Of a stretch of DNA of 64,000 nucleotides, positions 1-10,133 are shown piece after piece. Each line of letters starts with the position of its first letter. The first letter of the stretch is position 1. The stretch lies in assembly GCA_945865665.1 (NCBI GenBank), contig CAMBEE010000004.1, positions 57,283 to 121,282 of the forward strand. The letters run 5' to 3'. A model generated the notes under the pieces. The model did no database searches. It was not told the origin of the DNA and saw only the letters and a list, made by a program, of their open reading frames with translations. Source of the DNA: an uncultured Clostridium sp. GTDB taxonomy: Bacteria; Bacillota; Clostridia; TANB77; CAG-508. The position numbers and the translations under genes are program-made.

Positions 1-1
1 T

Positions 2-274
2 TATATAGAAACCAGAACGGGAACAGATTCAATAGAAGAACAATTACGAATATTAAATAAGAGTGAAGAAGGGCTATCAGCAAATGCGCAAGAATACTTA
101 GCAAATCTTAAAACAAGTGTAAGATGTAACTTAAGAGGTTACAAAGCAGAATATGGAAAAAGTTACAAACCATCATTTGCAGAATGGAACTTATCAAAAT
201 CAAGAGTTGAGTCATTACTAGAGAATGTGGACTTAACAGATAGGAGTATAAATTATGAAAATAACTGGGAATAG
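2..274 (+). CDS. C-terminal part of an unidentified protein (5' end outside window)
   Basis: Open frame from base 2 (YIETRTGTDSIEEQLRIL...INYENNWE*), overlaps next start by 20 nt. Confidence 0.55.
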   Translation, partial: YIETRTGTDSIEEQLRILNKSEEGLSANAQEYLANLKTSVRCNLRGYKAEYGKSYKPSFAEWNLSKSRVESLLENVDLTDRSINYENNWE

Positions 275-764
275 AAGTATATCTTCAATAATAAAAATAT
301 TTTTAATAATCTTATTTGCAATATGCATTGCAACAATAATAGCAGTACCAATAATTGTAGAAAATCAAGGTACAGGAAACTTTAAACAAATGATTTTAAA
401 TGAAACACTAGGAAGTACAGTAGTATGTATATATCTTTCTGCAATTCCAGCATTAGTGATGTTATATCAATTTATAAAAATATTTAGTTTATTAGAAAAA
501 GGAGAAGTGTTTAGTAGAACAATAGAAAATAGATTTTTTGTAACATCAATTTGTTCAATGATAATTGGAGTTGTATATGGAATAAATGCAATTATGATGC
601 CAAGAAAAATATCACAATTTGAAAACTCAGCAATTATAACATACATATTTTTTTCAATAATTGTATCTATGATATTTTTAATTTTAGGAATTGGCTTAAT
701 GGTGCTAAAATCAATATATAGAACTGCAATAGAAAATAAGGAAGAAAATGATTTAACAATTTAA
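255..764 (+). CDS. DUF2975-like integral membrane protein
   Basis: 169 aa, four hydrophobic segments; followed by small XRE regulator, the usual DUF2975 arrangement. Confidence 0.7.
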   Translation: MKITGNRSISSIIKIFLIILFAICIATIIAVPIIVENQGTGNFKQMILNETLGSTVVCIYLSAIPALVMLYQFIKIFSLLEKGEVFSRTIENRFFVTSICSMIIGVVYGINAIMMPRKISQFENSAIITYIFFSIIVSMIFLILGIGLMVLKSIYRTAIENKEENDLTI

Positions 765-834
765 GGAATAAACAGTAAAGCGATTTTGAGAGTGTTGAAT
801 TATAATTGAGACACTCTTAGGGAGGAAAAATAAA

Positions 835-1035
835 ATGGCAATAATAGTTAATTTAGATGTAATGATGGCAAAAAGAAAAATGTCATCAAATGAATTGGCA
901 CAGAAGATAGGAATTACTAATGCAAATCTTTCTATATTGAAAACAAATAAAGGAAAAGCTATTAGATTTTCTACATTAGATAAAATTTGTGAAGTTTTAG
1001 AATGTACACCAGGAGACATTTTGGAATATAGATAG
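835..1035 (+). CDS. Small XRE/YozG-like HTH transcriptional regulator
   Basis: 66 aa, MAKRKMSSNELAQKIGITNANLSILKTNKGKAIRFSTLDKICEVLECTPGDIL; RBS gggagg upstream. Confidence 0.85.
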   Translation: MAIIVNLDVMMAKRKMSSNELAQKIGITNANLSILKTNKGKAIRFSTLDKICEVLECTPGDILEYR

Positions 1036-1073
1036 ACATCTTGAAAAAATAAATTTGTTGTGATATTATAAAT

Positions 1074-1142
1074 TTGTCAAACAGAAGCGTCCAAATTGAC
1101 ATTTAAAATTTTCTGTCAAAAAGGGGCGTCCCCATTGACAAG
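1074..1142. repeat. Dispersed palindromic element copy (GGGGCGTCCCC core with TTGTCAA/TTGACA arms)
   Basis: ttgtcaaacagaagcgtccaaattgaca...tgtcaaaaaggggcgtccccattgacaag. Confidence 0.6.
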
Positions 1143-1158
1143 TAAGGAGATGTATTTT

Positions 1159-3207
1159 ATGAAAAACAAAAAAACAGTAATAATTGCAATAGTAATAATA
1201 CTAGCAATAGCAGTTATAGCAGGAGTAATATTTATAATAAACAAAAATGCTCCAAAGCCTGAAGAAACATTAAGTGCGTACATATCATTATTAAATGATC
1301 AAAAATATGAAGAAATGTACAATATGATTTCAGAAAATTCAAAAACACAAATATCACAAGAAGATTTCATAAAAAGAAATAAAAATATATATGAAGGAAT
1401 TGATGCATATGACATAAAAGTTACACCATCAGAAACAACGAAAGATGGTAAAACATATAGCATCAAATACGATGAAAGTATGTCTACATCAGCAGGAACA
1501 ATTACTTTTACAAATACAGCAAAATTAGTAAAAGAAAATAAAGAATATAAAATAAGCTGGGCTTCTAGTATGATTTTTCCAGAATTAAGTGCTACAGATA
1601 AAGTCAGAGTTTCAACTTTATCTGCAAAAAGAGGAGAAATTTTAGATAGAAATGGAGAAAAACTTGCTGAAAATGGTACAATTTCAAGTGTTGGTATTGT
1701 TCCAGGAAAATTAGGAGAAAACAAAGAACAAAATATTAGTAAAATATCAGAATTAACAGGTGTTTCAACAGATTATATAAATACACAAATTTCTGCTTCA
1801 TATGTTAAAGACGATACATTTGTACCAATTAAAAAAGTTTCAGCAGATAATACAGAATTAAAGAGCCAATTACTAGAAATACCAGGAATCAAAATAACAA
1901 GTGTTGATGCAAGAGTGTATCCACTTGGAGAAGAGGCTGCACATCTAATTGGGTATGTTCAAGCAATTAGTGCAGAAGAATTAAAACAAAAAGAGGGTAA
2001 AGGATATAATTCAAGTAGCATCATTGGAAAAGCAGGTTTGGAACAAGCATATGAAGATACTTTAAGAGGTGTTGATGGAACAGAAATTTATATAGCAGAT
2101 GAAAATGGCAATAAATTAAAAACATTGGCAACACAAGAGAAAAAAGATGGAACAGATGTTAAATTAACAATTGATAGTTTAATACAAAAAAATCTATATG
2201 ATCAAATGAAAACAGACAAAGGATTTTTTGTAGTTATGAATCCAACAACAGGTGAATTACTTGCAACAGTAAGTACGCCATCATATAACTCAAATGATTT
2301 TGTATTAGGAATGACAACAGATAAATGGAATGAACTTAATAATGATGCAAGCAAACCTTTATATAATAGATTTTTACAAAGCTATTGCCCAGGTTCAACA
2401 TTTAAACCAATAACAGCTGCAATAGGTTTAACAAGTGGAAAACTAACAACAGATACAACATTTAATTATTCAGGATTAAAATGGCAAAAAAATTCAAGCT
2501 GGGGAGATGTTTATATAACAACACTAACTGCATACAACGGACCTAAAAATATAGCCAATGCTTTAATACACTCTGACAACATATTCTTCGGTCAAGCAGC
2601 AATGCAAATTGGAAAAGATACATTCTGCTCAGGACTTGATAAATTAGGATTTAATGAGGATATTGATAAAACAATAAAATTCCCATTAACATTCAAAAAA
2701 TCACAATATTCAAATTCTGAAAAAGCAGATATGAATGAAAAACAATTAGCTGATTCAGGATATGGTCAAGGTAATATACTTGTAAACCCTATACATATGG
2801 CATCAATATATTCAACATTTGCAAATAACGGAAATATGGTAAAACCATTTATTGAATATACAAACGAAAATAGAATGAAGAGAGAGTATTTAAAAGAAAA
2901 TGTATTTACATCAGATGCTGCAAATACAGTGAAAAATGACTTGATTCAAGTTGTAGAAAATCCGGAAGGAACAGCAACAGATATGAAAATACCAGGTGTT
3001 ACAATTGCTGGAAAAACGGGAACAGCAGAATTAAAAACTACAAGCACAGATACAGAAAGTGGTACTTTAGGTTGGTTTGATTGCTTCACTGTTGGTTATA
3101 ATAATAACGATATGCTTATTATTGGCATGGTTGAAAATACTCAAAATAATAGTAGTGGTGGGAGCCATTATGTTATTAAAAAAATAAGAAGTTTATTTAT
3201 AAAATAA
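1159..3207 (+). CDS. Penicillin-binding protein (MecA_N/NTF2-like N-terminus, dimerisation and transpeptidase domains)
   Basis: Motifs STFKP, SDN, KTGTAE; TM anchor; RBS aaggaga before ATG 1159 (upstream ORF extension lies in the repeat). Confidence 0.9.
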   Translation: MKNKKTVIIAIVIILAIAVIAGVIFIINKNAPKPEETLSAYISLLNDQKYEEMYNMISENSKTQISQEDFIKRNKNIYEGIDAYDIKVTPSETTKDGKTYSIKYDESMSTSAGTITFTNTAKLVKENKEYKISWASSMIFPELSATDKVRVSTLSAKRGEILDRNGEKLAENGTISSVGIVPGKLGENKEQNISKISELTGVSTDYINTQISASYVKDDTFVPIKKVSADNTELKSQLLEIPGIKITSVDARVYPLGEEAAHLIGYVQAISAEELKQKEGKGYNSSSIIGKAGLEQAYEDTLRGVDGTEIYIADENGNKLKTLATQEKKDGTDVKLTIDSLIQKNLYDQMKTDKGFFVVMNPTTGELLATVSTPSYNSNDFVLGMTTDKWNELNNDASKPLYNRFLQSYCPGSTFKPITAAIGLTSGKLTTDTTFNYSGLKWQKNSSWGDVYITTLTAYNGPKNIANALIHSDNIFFGQAAMQIGKDTFCSGLDKLGFNEDIDKTIKFPLTFKKSQYSNSEKADMNEKQLADSGYGQGNILVNPIHMASIYSTFANNGNMVKPFIEYTNENRMKREYLKENVFTSDAANTVKNDLIQVVENPEGTATDMKIPGVTIAGKTGTAELKTTSTDTESGTLGWFDCFTVGYNNNDMLIIGMVENTQNNSSGGSHYVIKKIRSLFIK

Positions 3208-3241
3208 AAGAAAGGTCTTTTTACATAAAAAGACCTTTTAA
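3208..3241. terminator. Bidirectional intrinsic terminator
   Basis: aaaggtctttttacataaaaagacctttt hairpin between convergent genes. Confidence 0.75.
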
Positions 3242-3469
3242 AATTTCAGCAATGCCTAAATTAAAATTTTTTACAAGAAAATATTGTAAGCTATAAAAGA
3301 AAATTAAGGCAGCCAAAATGCAGATAATAACTGTGAACTTAAAAAAGTATTTTACCACTTTTTTCGAATGTTTATTTCCATTTTTAGAAATGTGGCATAA
3401 TATTTTATAAACAAATATTGTAAACAACATAGCTAAAAACGATATTGCACAGTAGTAAAAATATTCCAT
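3221..3469 (-). CDS. Small membrane protein
   Basis: 82 aa hydrophobic; RBS aaaggagttaaaaATG on minus strand. Confidence 0.55.
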   Translation of the reverse strand: MEYFYYCAISFLAMLFTIFVYKILCHISKNGNKHSKKVVKYFFKFTVIICILAALIFFYSLQYFLVKNFNLGIAEILKGLFM

Positions 3470-3696
3470 TTTTAACTCCTTTAACTGCTAAAACAATAAG
3501 TTACAAATCATATTATAATACAAAAATGTTAAAAAATCAAATGAATTTAAAAATATATAATAGGTTATTATAATTTAAGCCAACACAGGTATTTGAAAAA
3601 TTAATATTTTGATGTATAATATGCATATAAACATTTAAGAGAATTTTTTGAAACGGGTAATTTTTTGAATGATATAGAAAAGGAAAGAAATAAAAT

Positions 3697-4365
3697 ATGA
3701 AAAAAATATTATTAGTAGAAGACAACGAAACAATTGTAATGGGCTTAAAATACTCATTAGAACAAGAAAACTTTCAAGTAATATCTGCAAAAAGTGTAGC
3801 AGAAAGCAAAGAAAAAATAAAGCAAGAACAAATAGACATAGTGCTTTTAGATGTATCATTACCTGATGGAAATGGATTTGATATATGCAAAGAAATAAAA
3901 GAAAAACAAGACATACCAGTAATCTTTTTAACTGCACAGGATGAAGAAACAAGTGTAGTATTAGGCTTGGATTTAGGAGCTGATGACTATATTGTAAAAC
4001 CATTTAGAACAAGAGAATTGATATCTAGAATAAAATCAGTTTTACGAAGATATGGGCAAAAAGAAGAAAATAGTAATATAATTCAATACAAAAATGTTAA
4101 AATAGATACGATATCGGCAAAAGTTTATAAAAATAATGAAGAAATTATTTTTACAAGTTTGGAATATAGAATTTTGCTTATGTTGTTTACTAATCAAAAT
4201 AAATTGATTACAAGAGAGCAATTGCTAGAAAAAATTTGGGATATTGCTGGAAATTTTGTTAATGATAATACTTTAACAGTTTATATTAAAAGAATTAGAG
4301 AAAAATTAGGAGATGAGGCAATTATTAAGACTGTTAGAGGACTTGGATATAGGATAGGAGATTAA
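3697..4365 (+). CDS. OmpR-family response regulator
   Basis: Receiver domain (LLVEDNETI, DIVLLDVSLPDG, FLTA, KPF) plus winged helix (GYRIGD). Confidence 0.93.
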   Translation: MKKILLVEDNETIVMGLKYSLEQENFQVISAKSVAESKEKIKQEQIDIVLLDVSLPDGNGFDICKEIKEKQDIPVIFLTAQDEETSVVLGLDLGADDYIVKPFRTRELISRIKSVLRRYGQKEENSNIIQYKNVKIDTISAKVYKNNEEIIFTSLEYRILLMLFTNQNKLITREQLLEKIWDIAGNFVNDNTLTVYIKRIREKLGDEAIIKTVRGLGYRIGD

Positions 4366-4369
4366 ATAG

Positions 4370-5605
4370 ATGAACCATTTAAAAAACAAAAATATAAAAT
4401 ACCTAATACTACCAATGATAATATTAACAATATTAACAAGCATAGTCATTACAATTCAAACATATAACCAATACAAAAAAGTAACAGTAACAGCAAATCA
4501 AAAAATAGCAGAAATAATAGGAACAATAATAAAAGAAGACCCAGAAATAGACACAAGAACAATAATAAAAACATTAAACTCAAAACAAGATACCGAAGAA
4601 TATCAAAAAGGACAAGAAGAACTTAAAAAGTACGGAATTAATATAAACGAAGCCAATTCCATAATAGCAGTGCAAAATCAAATGAAACAAAATTTGGTAT
4701 TAAACATTATATTAATAATAGTATTTAGTATTTTATGGATGGCTATTATTTTTGTGTATTTAAGGAAAAGAGACAGAAAAATAAATCAAATTACACAATA
4801 CATAAATCAAATAAAAAACAGAAAATATGACTTGGATATAAACGAAAATAGCGAAGACGAATTAAGCAATTTGAAAAACGAATTATACAAAATTACCGTT
4901 ATGTTAAAAGAGGAAAGTGAAATATCAAAAAAGGACAAAGACAACCTAAAAATGTCAGTTGAAGATATATCACATCAACTAAAAACACCTTTAACATCAA
5001 TAACAATAATGTTAGATAATTTAAAAGACAATCCAAATATGGATGAAAATACAAAACAGAAATTTATATTTGAAATTAGCAAACAAATTGACTGGATAAA
5101 TTGGCTTGTTATATCTATGCTGAAATTATCAAAATTGGATGCAAATGTTGTACAATTTTATGAAGAAAAAATTAATCTAAAAAAATTTATAGATGAAATT
5201 ATAAAAAATTTAGAGATACCAATTGAAATAAAAAATCAACAAATAGTTATTGAAGGCAACCAAAATGCCTCATTTGTTGGAGATTACAAGTGGCAGCAAG
5301 AAGCGGTTACAAATATAATTAAAAATTGTATTGAACATAACAAAGAAAACGGAAAAATTTATATAAAATATGAAGAAAATACTTTGTTTACAAAAATAAT
5401 AATAAGAGACGAAGGGGAAGGAATGACAAAAGAAGATTTAAAACATATTTTTGAAAGATTTTATAAAGGTAAAAATTCTTCTGAAAATAGTGTAGGTATT
5501 GGGCTTGCACTTGCAAAAAATATTATTGAAAAAAATAATGGTATGATAAGTTGTAAATCTGAACTTGACAAAGGTACAGAGTTTGTAATTAAGTATATGA
5601 ATTAA
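4370..5605 (+). CDS. Sensor histidine kinase
   Basis: Two TMs, H-box EDISHQLKTPLTSI, N-box, G-boxes GIGLALAKNII. Confidence 0.93.
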   Translation: MNHLKNKNIKYLILPMIILTILTSIVITIQTYNQYKKVTVTANQKIAEIIGTIIKEDPEIDTRTIIKTLNSKQDTEEYQKGQEELKKYGININEANSIIAVQNQMKQNLVLNIILIIVFSILWMAIIFVYLRKRDRKINQITQYINQIKNRKYDLDINENSEDELSNLKNELYKITVMLKEESEISKKDKDNLKMSVEDISHQLKTPLTSITIMLDNLKDNPNMDENTKQKFIFEISKQIDWINWLVISMLKLSKLDANVVQFYEEKINLKKFIDEIIKNLEIPIEIKNQQIVIEGNQNASFVGDYKWQQEAVTNIIKNCIEHNKENGKIYIKYEENTLFTKIIIRDEGEGMTKEDLKHIFERFYKGKNSSENSVGIGLALAKNIIEKNNGMISCKSELDKGTEFVIKYMN

Positions 5606-5645
5606 TAGATGGTTTATTAAATGTAAAATGTGGGGAGTTGAAAAA

Positions 5646-6215
5646 ATGAAAATATATGTAGTAAGACATGGACAAACAGACTGGAATGTAGCAGGAAAAT
5701 GCCAAGGAAGAACAGATATAGAATTAAACAACACAGGAATAGAACAAGCAAAAAACACAAAAGAACAATTAAAAAATTATAATATAGATTTGATAATATG
5801 CTCACCTTTGAAAAGAGCAATAAAAACAGCGGAAATATTAAATGAAGAAACAAAATGTAACATGATAGTTGATGAAAGATTAATAGAAAGATGTTGTGGT
5901 GAGGTTGAAGGAACAACAGAAGATGAGTGGCCTAGTATAGTTGATAATGAGGATATAGATATAATAAATAATTATAATTTAAATTGGAATGAAAAAGATA
6001 TAGAACCAATACAAACTATATGCAAAAGGGTATGGAATTTATTAGATGAGATACAAGAAAAATATAAAGATAAAAACATTTTACTAGTTACACATGGTGG
6101 AACTTGTAGAGCAATTAATGCATATTTTAATGGAATTGGTGAAAATGGACATGTTCAGAGTGCTCATATAAAAAATTGTGAAATTAGAGAATTCGAATTT
6201 AGAAATAAGAACTAA
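5646..6215 (+). CDS. Histidine phosphatase (phosphoglycerate mutase-like) family protein
   Basis: VVRHGQTDWN, SPLKRAIKTAEI, VTHGGT. Confidence 0.9.
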   Translation: MKIYVVRHGQTDWNVAGKCQGRTDIELNNTGIEQAKNTKEQLKNYNIDLIICSPLKRAIKTAEILNEETKCNMIVDERLIERCCGEVEGTTEDEWPSIVDNEDIDIINNYNLNWNEKDIEPIQTICKRVWNLLDEIQEKYKDKNILLVTHGGTCRAINAYFNGIGENGHVQSAHIKNCEIREFEFRNKN

Positions 6216-6244
6216 AAATTAGGATATACAAAGGAATTAGAAAA

Positions 6245-6940
6245 ATGAAAAAATTATTAGTTAGTGATTATGACCAAACATTTTATTTGAATGATGAAGA
6301 CATAGAAAAAAATAAAAAAAGTGTTGAGAATTTCAGAAAACAAGAAAATATTTTTATATTTGCAACAGGACGTTCATATTTTGATTTTATGAACAAGGCG
6401 GAACAATATAAATTAAAATGGGACTATTTAATAATAAACCATGGAGCAACAATACTAGACAAAAACAATAATATTATTTCAAATTATACTATAGATAATG
6501 ATGTAATAAAAAATATTAAAAAAGATTTAGAAATTGAAAAGGCAATAAAATATTTTTGTTGTAATCTAGAAAATAGCAGAACAAATTTTAATGATAAAGA
6601 CCTAACAAAAATTTATGCAAAATATGAAAAGGATAAAGCAGAACAAATAAATTCTCTAATAAATAAAAAATATTCAGAGTTTGTTAATTGCTATTTGGTA
6701 TCAGGAAATGCTGTTGAAATAATATCAAATAAAACGTGTAAATCAAATGCTATAGAAGAAATAGTACAAATTGAAAAAGTTAATCGAGAAAATATTTTTA
6801 CAATAGGTGATGGTTATAGTGATATTGAAATGATAAAAAGTTATAATGGATATTGTATGGAAGAATCTGTACAAGAATTATTAAAAATTTGCAACGGGAA
6901 AATTGTAAAAAGTGTTAGTGAATTAATAGAGAAAATATAG
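6245..6940 (+). CDS. HAD-family hydrolase (Cof-like)
   Basis: VSDYDQTFYLND ... GDGYSDIEMI. Confidence 0.88.
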   Translation: MKKLLVSDYDQTFYLNDEDIEKNKKSVENFRKQENIFIFATGRSYFDFMNKAEQYKLKWDYLIINHGATILDKNNNIISNYTIDNDVIKNIKKDLEIEKAIKYFCCNLENSRTNFNDKDLTKIYAKYEKDKAEQINSLINKKYSEFVNCYLVSGNAVEIISNKTCKSNAIEEIVQIEKVNRENIFTIGDGYSDIEMIKSYNGYCMEESVQELLKICNGKIVKSVSELIEKI

Positions 6941-6948
6941 GAGGACTA

Positions 6949-8166
6949 ATGAAAGAATTTATATCAATACTAATAAGTTTCGTATTTATGGGATTAGCAG
7001 AAAGCATAGACTCAGCATTTAACAATGCAATTAGTATAGATGCCATAGTAGTGTGCGGGAGTTTGTTTTCAATAGACTCAATACTAAAATCATTTAGTGA
7101 TATAGGGACATATACATATAGAACAGCAAGAAAAGATGAAACATCGTATTTAATAGTAAATACAATAGTAGGATTACTAATAGGAATAATAGTATTCTTA
7201 GGACGAGATTTTATAGTAAATATTTTTGGCTTAACTGATATACAAAAACAGTTATTATCTAGTATTTTAATATTATATATAGGCTATTTAGTTTTAGGAA
7301 GATTAGCAAATGCGCTATTTGAGATGGTTAGGCTAAAAGGAGAATTAAAACTTTATAGAAAAAGTTTGATTGTATATTATATTATATTAATCGGACTAGA
7401 TACTATTGCATATTTAACAACACATAACCTGGAGATGCTATTTGTAGCAACAATGATTTCATGGATAATATCAATTGCATATATGTTAAATTGTTTAAAA
7501 TTAAAAATGAAATTGCCAGATAAAGAAGTTATAGAAAATGTGAAAAAATATGGAATACCAACAGCTTTAGAAAGATTATTTTCACGTATATTTATTTTAA
7601 TATATGGAGTAATAGCAAGTCATATGGGTACAGAAAAATATTCAATTCATACAGTATGTTATGCTGTATGTGTAAGTTTGGAATTAATAACAAATGCATA
7701 TCAAGCCACATTAATGATAAAAATACCAACAAATGAATCTTATAAAAATCAAAAACAAGTAATAATAGATATGAAAAGAAGTTGTTATCCAGTTTTAATA
7801 TTATTAAATTATATATTTGCAATAGGATACTTAGTAATACAACATGGAAGTCTATCATTAGGAAAATGTTTTCCATATATTATTTTTTATACATTTGGAG
7901 TATTTGGATTGTATCATTACGAAAATTACAAAACATTATGTATTATGCAAGAAAAGCCTAAAATATTGTTATTAGGATCTACAATAGGAAGTTTAATTAG
8001 AGTTTTAATTTGTTTAGCATTTTGCAAATCTGATATTGCTTTGTTTGTCTTTGGAGTAGTTAACTTTGTTGATTTTTATATTAGAAGTGTTATTTATAGA
8101 ATTAAATTGGAAAAAATAGATGTAAATACAGAAAGAATGATAAATAATAATGCTAAAATACGATGA
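6949..8166 (+). CDS. MATE-like polytopic membrane transporter
   Basis: 405 aa, about 12 hydrophobic segments; family assignment tentative. Confidence 0.55.
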   Translation: MKEFISILISFVFMGLAESIDSAFNNAISIDAIVVCGSLFSIDSILKSFSDIGTYTYRTARKDETSYLIVNTIVGLLIGIIVFLGRDFIVNIFGLTDIQKQLLSSILILYIGYLVLGRLANALFEMVRLKGELKLYRKSLIVYYIILIGLDTIAYLTTHNLEMLFVATMISWIISIAYMLNCLKLKMKLPDKEVIENVKKYGIPTALERLFSRIFILIYGVIASHMGTEKYSIHTVCYAVCVSLELITNAYQATLMIKIPTNESYKNQKQVIIDMKRSCYPVLILLNYIFAIGYLVIQHGSLSLGKCFPYIIFYTFGVFGLYHYENYKTLCIMQEKPKILLLGSTIGSLIRVLICLAFCKSDIALFVFGVVNFVDFYIRSVIYRIKLEKIDVNTERMINNNAKIR

Positions 8167-8265
8167 AAACAAAAATAGGGTAGACATTGAATAAATTTAT
8201 GATATAATTATAAAGGTAAAGTAAAAAAATTTGAATTATGATAAAATGAATAAGGAGAAATATAA

Positions 8266-9123
8266 ATGATTAATTTTACAAATTGCAAAGAAGAACTAAA
8301 TAATTATAAGGGCTCTGAAAAAAAGAAAACGCTCATATATGAAAACAAAAAATATTTAGTCAAGTTTCCAGACCCAATAAGAGAAAAAAATAAAAACATA
8401 TCATATATAAACAATGCATTCTCTGAATATATAGGAAGTAACGTTTTTAAAATTGTAGGATTTCCAACTCAAAATACGATTTTAGGAATATACAAATATA
8501 ATGAAAAAGAAAAAATAGTATGTGCATGTGAGGATTTTACAGATTCAAGCAAAACCTTATATGAATTTGAAAATCTTGCATTAAGTACAAATCCAGACAA
8601 AAAAATTGAAACAGAATTATCAGATATTTTAAATGTATTAGATGAAAATAAAATAATAAATTCAACCAAAATCAAAGAAAAATTTTGGGATATGTTCATT
8701 ATAGATGCTTTAATAGGAAACACAGACAGACACAATGGAAACTGGGGATTCTTAGTAGATAATCAAACTAAAGAAGTAGAGTTTGCACCAATATATGACT
8801 GTGGTTCTTGCTTAAATCCAATGATTGATGATAATGAAATGGAAAAGTTAAAGGAAAATGAAATAAAGAATTTGGCAATAAATTGTTATTCTTGTTTAAA
8901 AGAAAATGGTAAAAAAATAAACTATATGACATATATAAGAAATACCAAAAATGAAGAATGCCATAAAGCTATTATTAGAGTGTTTAAAGACATAAATATT
9001 ATTAAAATAAATAACTTTATAGATGGAGTATCTTGTATGTCTAATATAAGAAAAGAATTTTATAAAGAAATAATTAATATAAGATGTAAAATTATAGAAG
9101 AGGTTTATAATAAGATTAATTAG
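8266..9123 (+). CDS. HipA-like kinase-fold protein (no HipB partner visible)
   Basis: MFIIDALIGNTDRHNGNWGFLVD...APIYDCGSCL motif. Confidence 0.75.
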   Translation: MINFTNCKEELNNYKGSEKKKTLIYENKKYLVKFPDPIREKNKNISYINNAFSEYIGSNVFKIVGFPTQNTILGIYKYNEKEKIVCACEDFTDSSKTLYEFENLALSTNPDKKIETELSDILNVLDENKIINSTKIKEKFWDMFIIDALIGNTDRHNGNWGFLVDNQTKEVEFAPIYDCGSCLNPMIDDNEMEKLKENEIKNLAINCYSCLKENGKKINYMTYIRNTKNEECHKAIIRVFKDINIIKINNFIDGVSCMSNIRKEFYKEIINIRCKIIEEVYNKIN

Positions 9124-9158
9124 AAACATAAATAATTTTAAAAGCTATAAGAATCTAT

Positions 9159-9195
9159 AACTATGGAGAAAAACTAAGTCTTCATAGTTTTTTCT
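9159..9195 (+). terminator. Intrinsic terminator after HipA-like gene
   Basis: aactatggag...cttcatagttttttt. Confidence 0.6.
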
Positions 9196-9287
9196 ATCCT
9201 AAAAAATTAAAAGTGACAAAATTTATAGTAAAAAAGTCACCTAAAAGTCACTTTAAAAAATTATACTAAATAAAACAGAACAATAAT

Positions 9288-9430
9288 TTTCGGCCAATGG
9301 GGGCTTTGAACCAATGGGGACGTTCTTAAATTGGTTGAAAATTATTATTTATATTTTAAATTATTTTATATTTATTATTTCAACCAATTTAAGAACGTCC
9401 CCATTGGTTCAAAGCCCCCATTGGCCGAAA
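9288..9430. repeat. 53-bp perfect inverted repeat with 37-nt AT-rich spacer
   Basis: 9288-9340 is the exact reverse complement of 9378-9430; contains GGGGACGTTCTT / AAGAACGTCCCC core. Confidence 0.95.
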
Positions 9431-9449
9431 GAAGAAAGAGAGGAAGAAT

Positions 9450-10133
9450 ATGGAAATATTAAGAGTAGAAAACTTAAACAAAACATATGGAAAAGGAGAA
9501 AATCAAGTAAAAGCAGTAGACAATGTATCGTTTTCTGTACAAAAAGGAGAATTTGTAGCGATAATCGGAGCAAGTGGAAGCGGAAAGTCTACATTGTTAC
9601 ATTTAATTGGTGGAGTAGACAGACCAACATCAGGAAAAGTTTTTATAGATGGAAAAGATATTTACACTTTAAATGACGATAATCTTGCTATTTTTAGAAG
9701 AAGACAAATTGGGTTAATTTATCAATTTTATAATTTAATACCAGTTTTAAATGTTGCAGAAAATATCACATTACCAACAAAATTAGATGGTAGAGATGTT
9801 GACGAAAGAAGACTAAATGATTTATTAAAAACATTAGGGCTTGAAAAAAGAAAATACAATTTACCAAACCAATTATCAGGAGGTCAACAACAAAGAGTTT
9901 CTATTGGTAGGGCTATGATGAATGAACCTGCATTAATGCTTGCAGATGAACCAACTGGGAACTTAGATTCAAAGGCAAGTGAAGAGATTATTTCATTATT
10001 AAGACTTTCAAATAAAAAGTATAATCAAACCGTTATAGTTATAACACATGACGAAAAAATTGCATTAGAAGCAGATAGAATTATAACAATTGATGATGGA
10101 AAAATAATTAAAGATGAAAGGACTGGAAAATAA
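9450..10133 (+). CDS. ABC transporter ATP-binding protein (MacB/LolD type)
   Basis: GASGSGKST Walker A, LSGGQQQR signature, LADEPTGNLD. Confidence 0.95.
   Translation: MEILRVENLNKTYGKGENQVKAVDNVSFSVQKGEFVAIIGASGSGKSTLLHLIGGVDRPTSGKVFIDGKDIYTLNDDNLAIFRRRQIGLIYQFYNLIPVLNVAENITLPTKLDGRDVDERRLNDLLKTLGLEKRKYNLPNQLSGGQQQRVSIGRAMMNEPALMLADEPTGNLDSKASEEIISLLRLSNKKYNQTVIVITHDEKIALEADRIITIDDGKIIKDERTGK

Noticed and set aside
1299-1724. Antisense ORFs such as 1299-1724 (-), 22423-22869 (-), 59461-59937 (-), 28962-29306 (-)
   Set aside because: They lie opposite well-supported coding genes, lack RBS and family motifs; expected mirror ORFs in AT-rich DNA.
9314-9676. 120-aa ORF in the track across the large inverted repeat
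   Set aside because: Wrong frame relative to the clear ABC ATPase gene; composition biased; artefact of the repeat.
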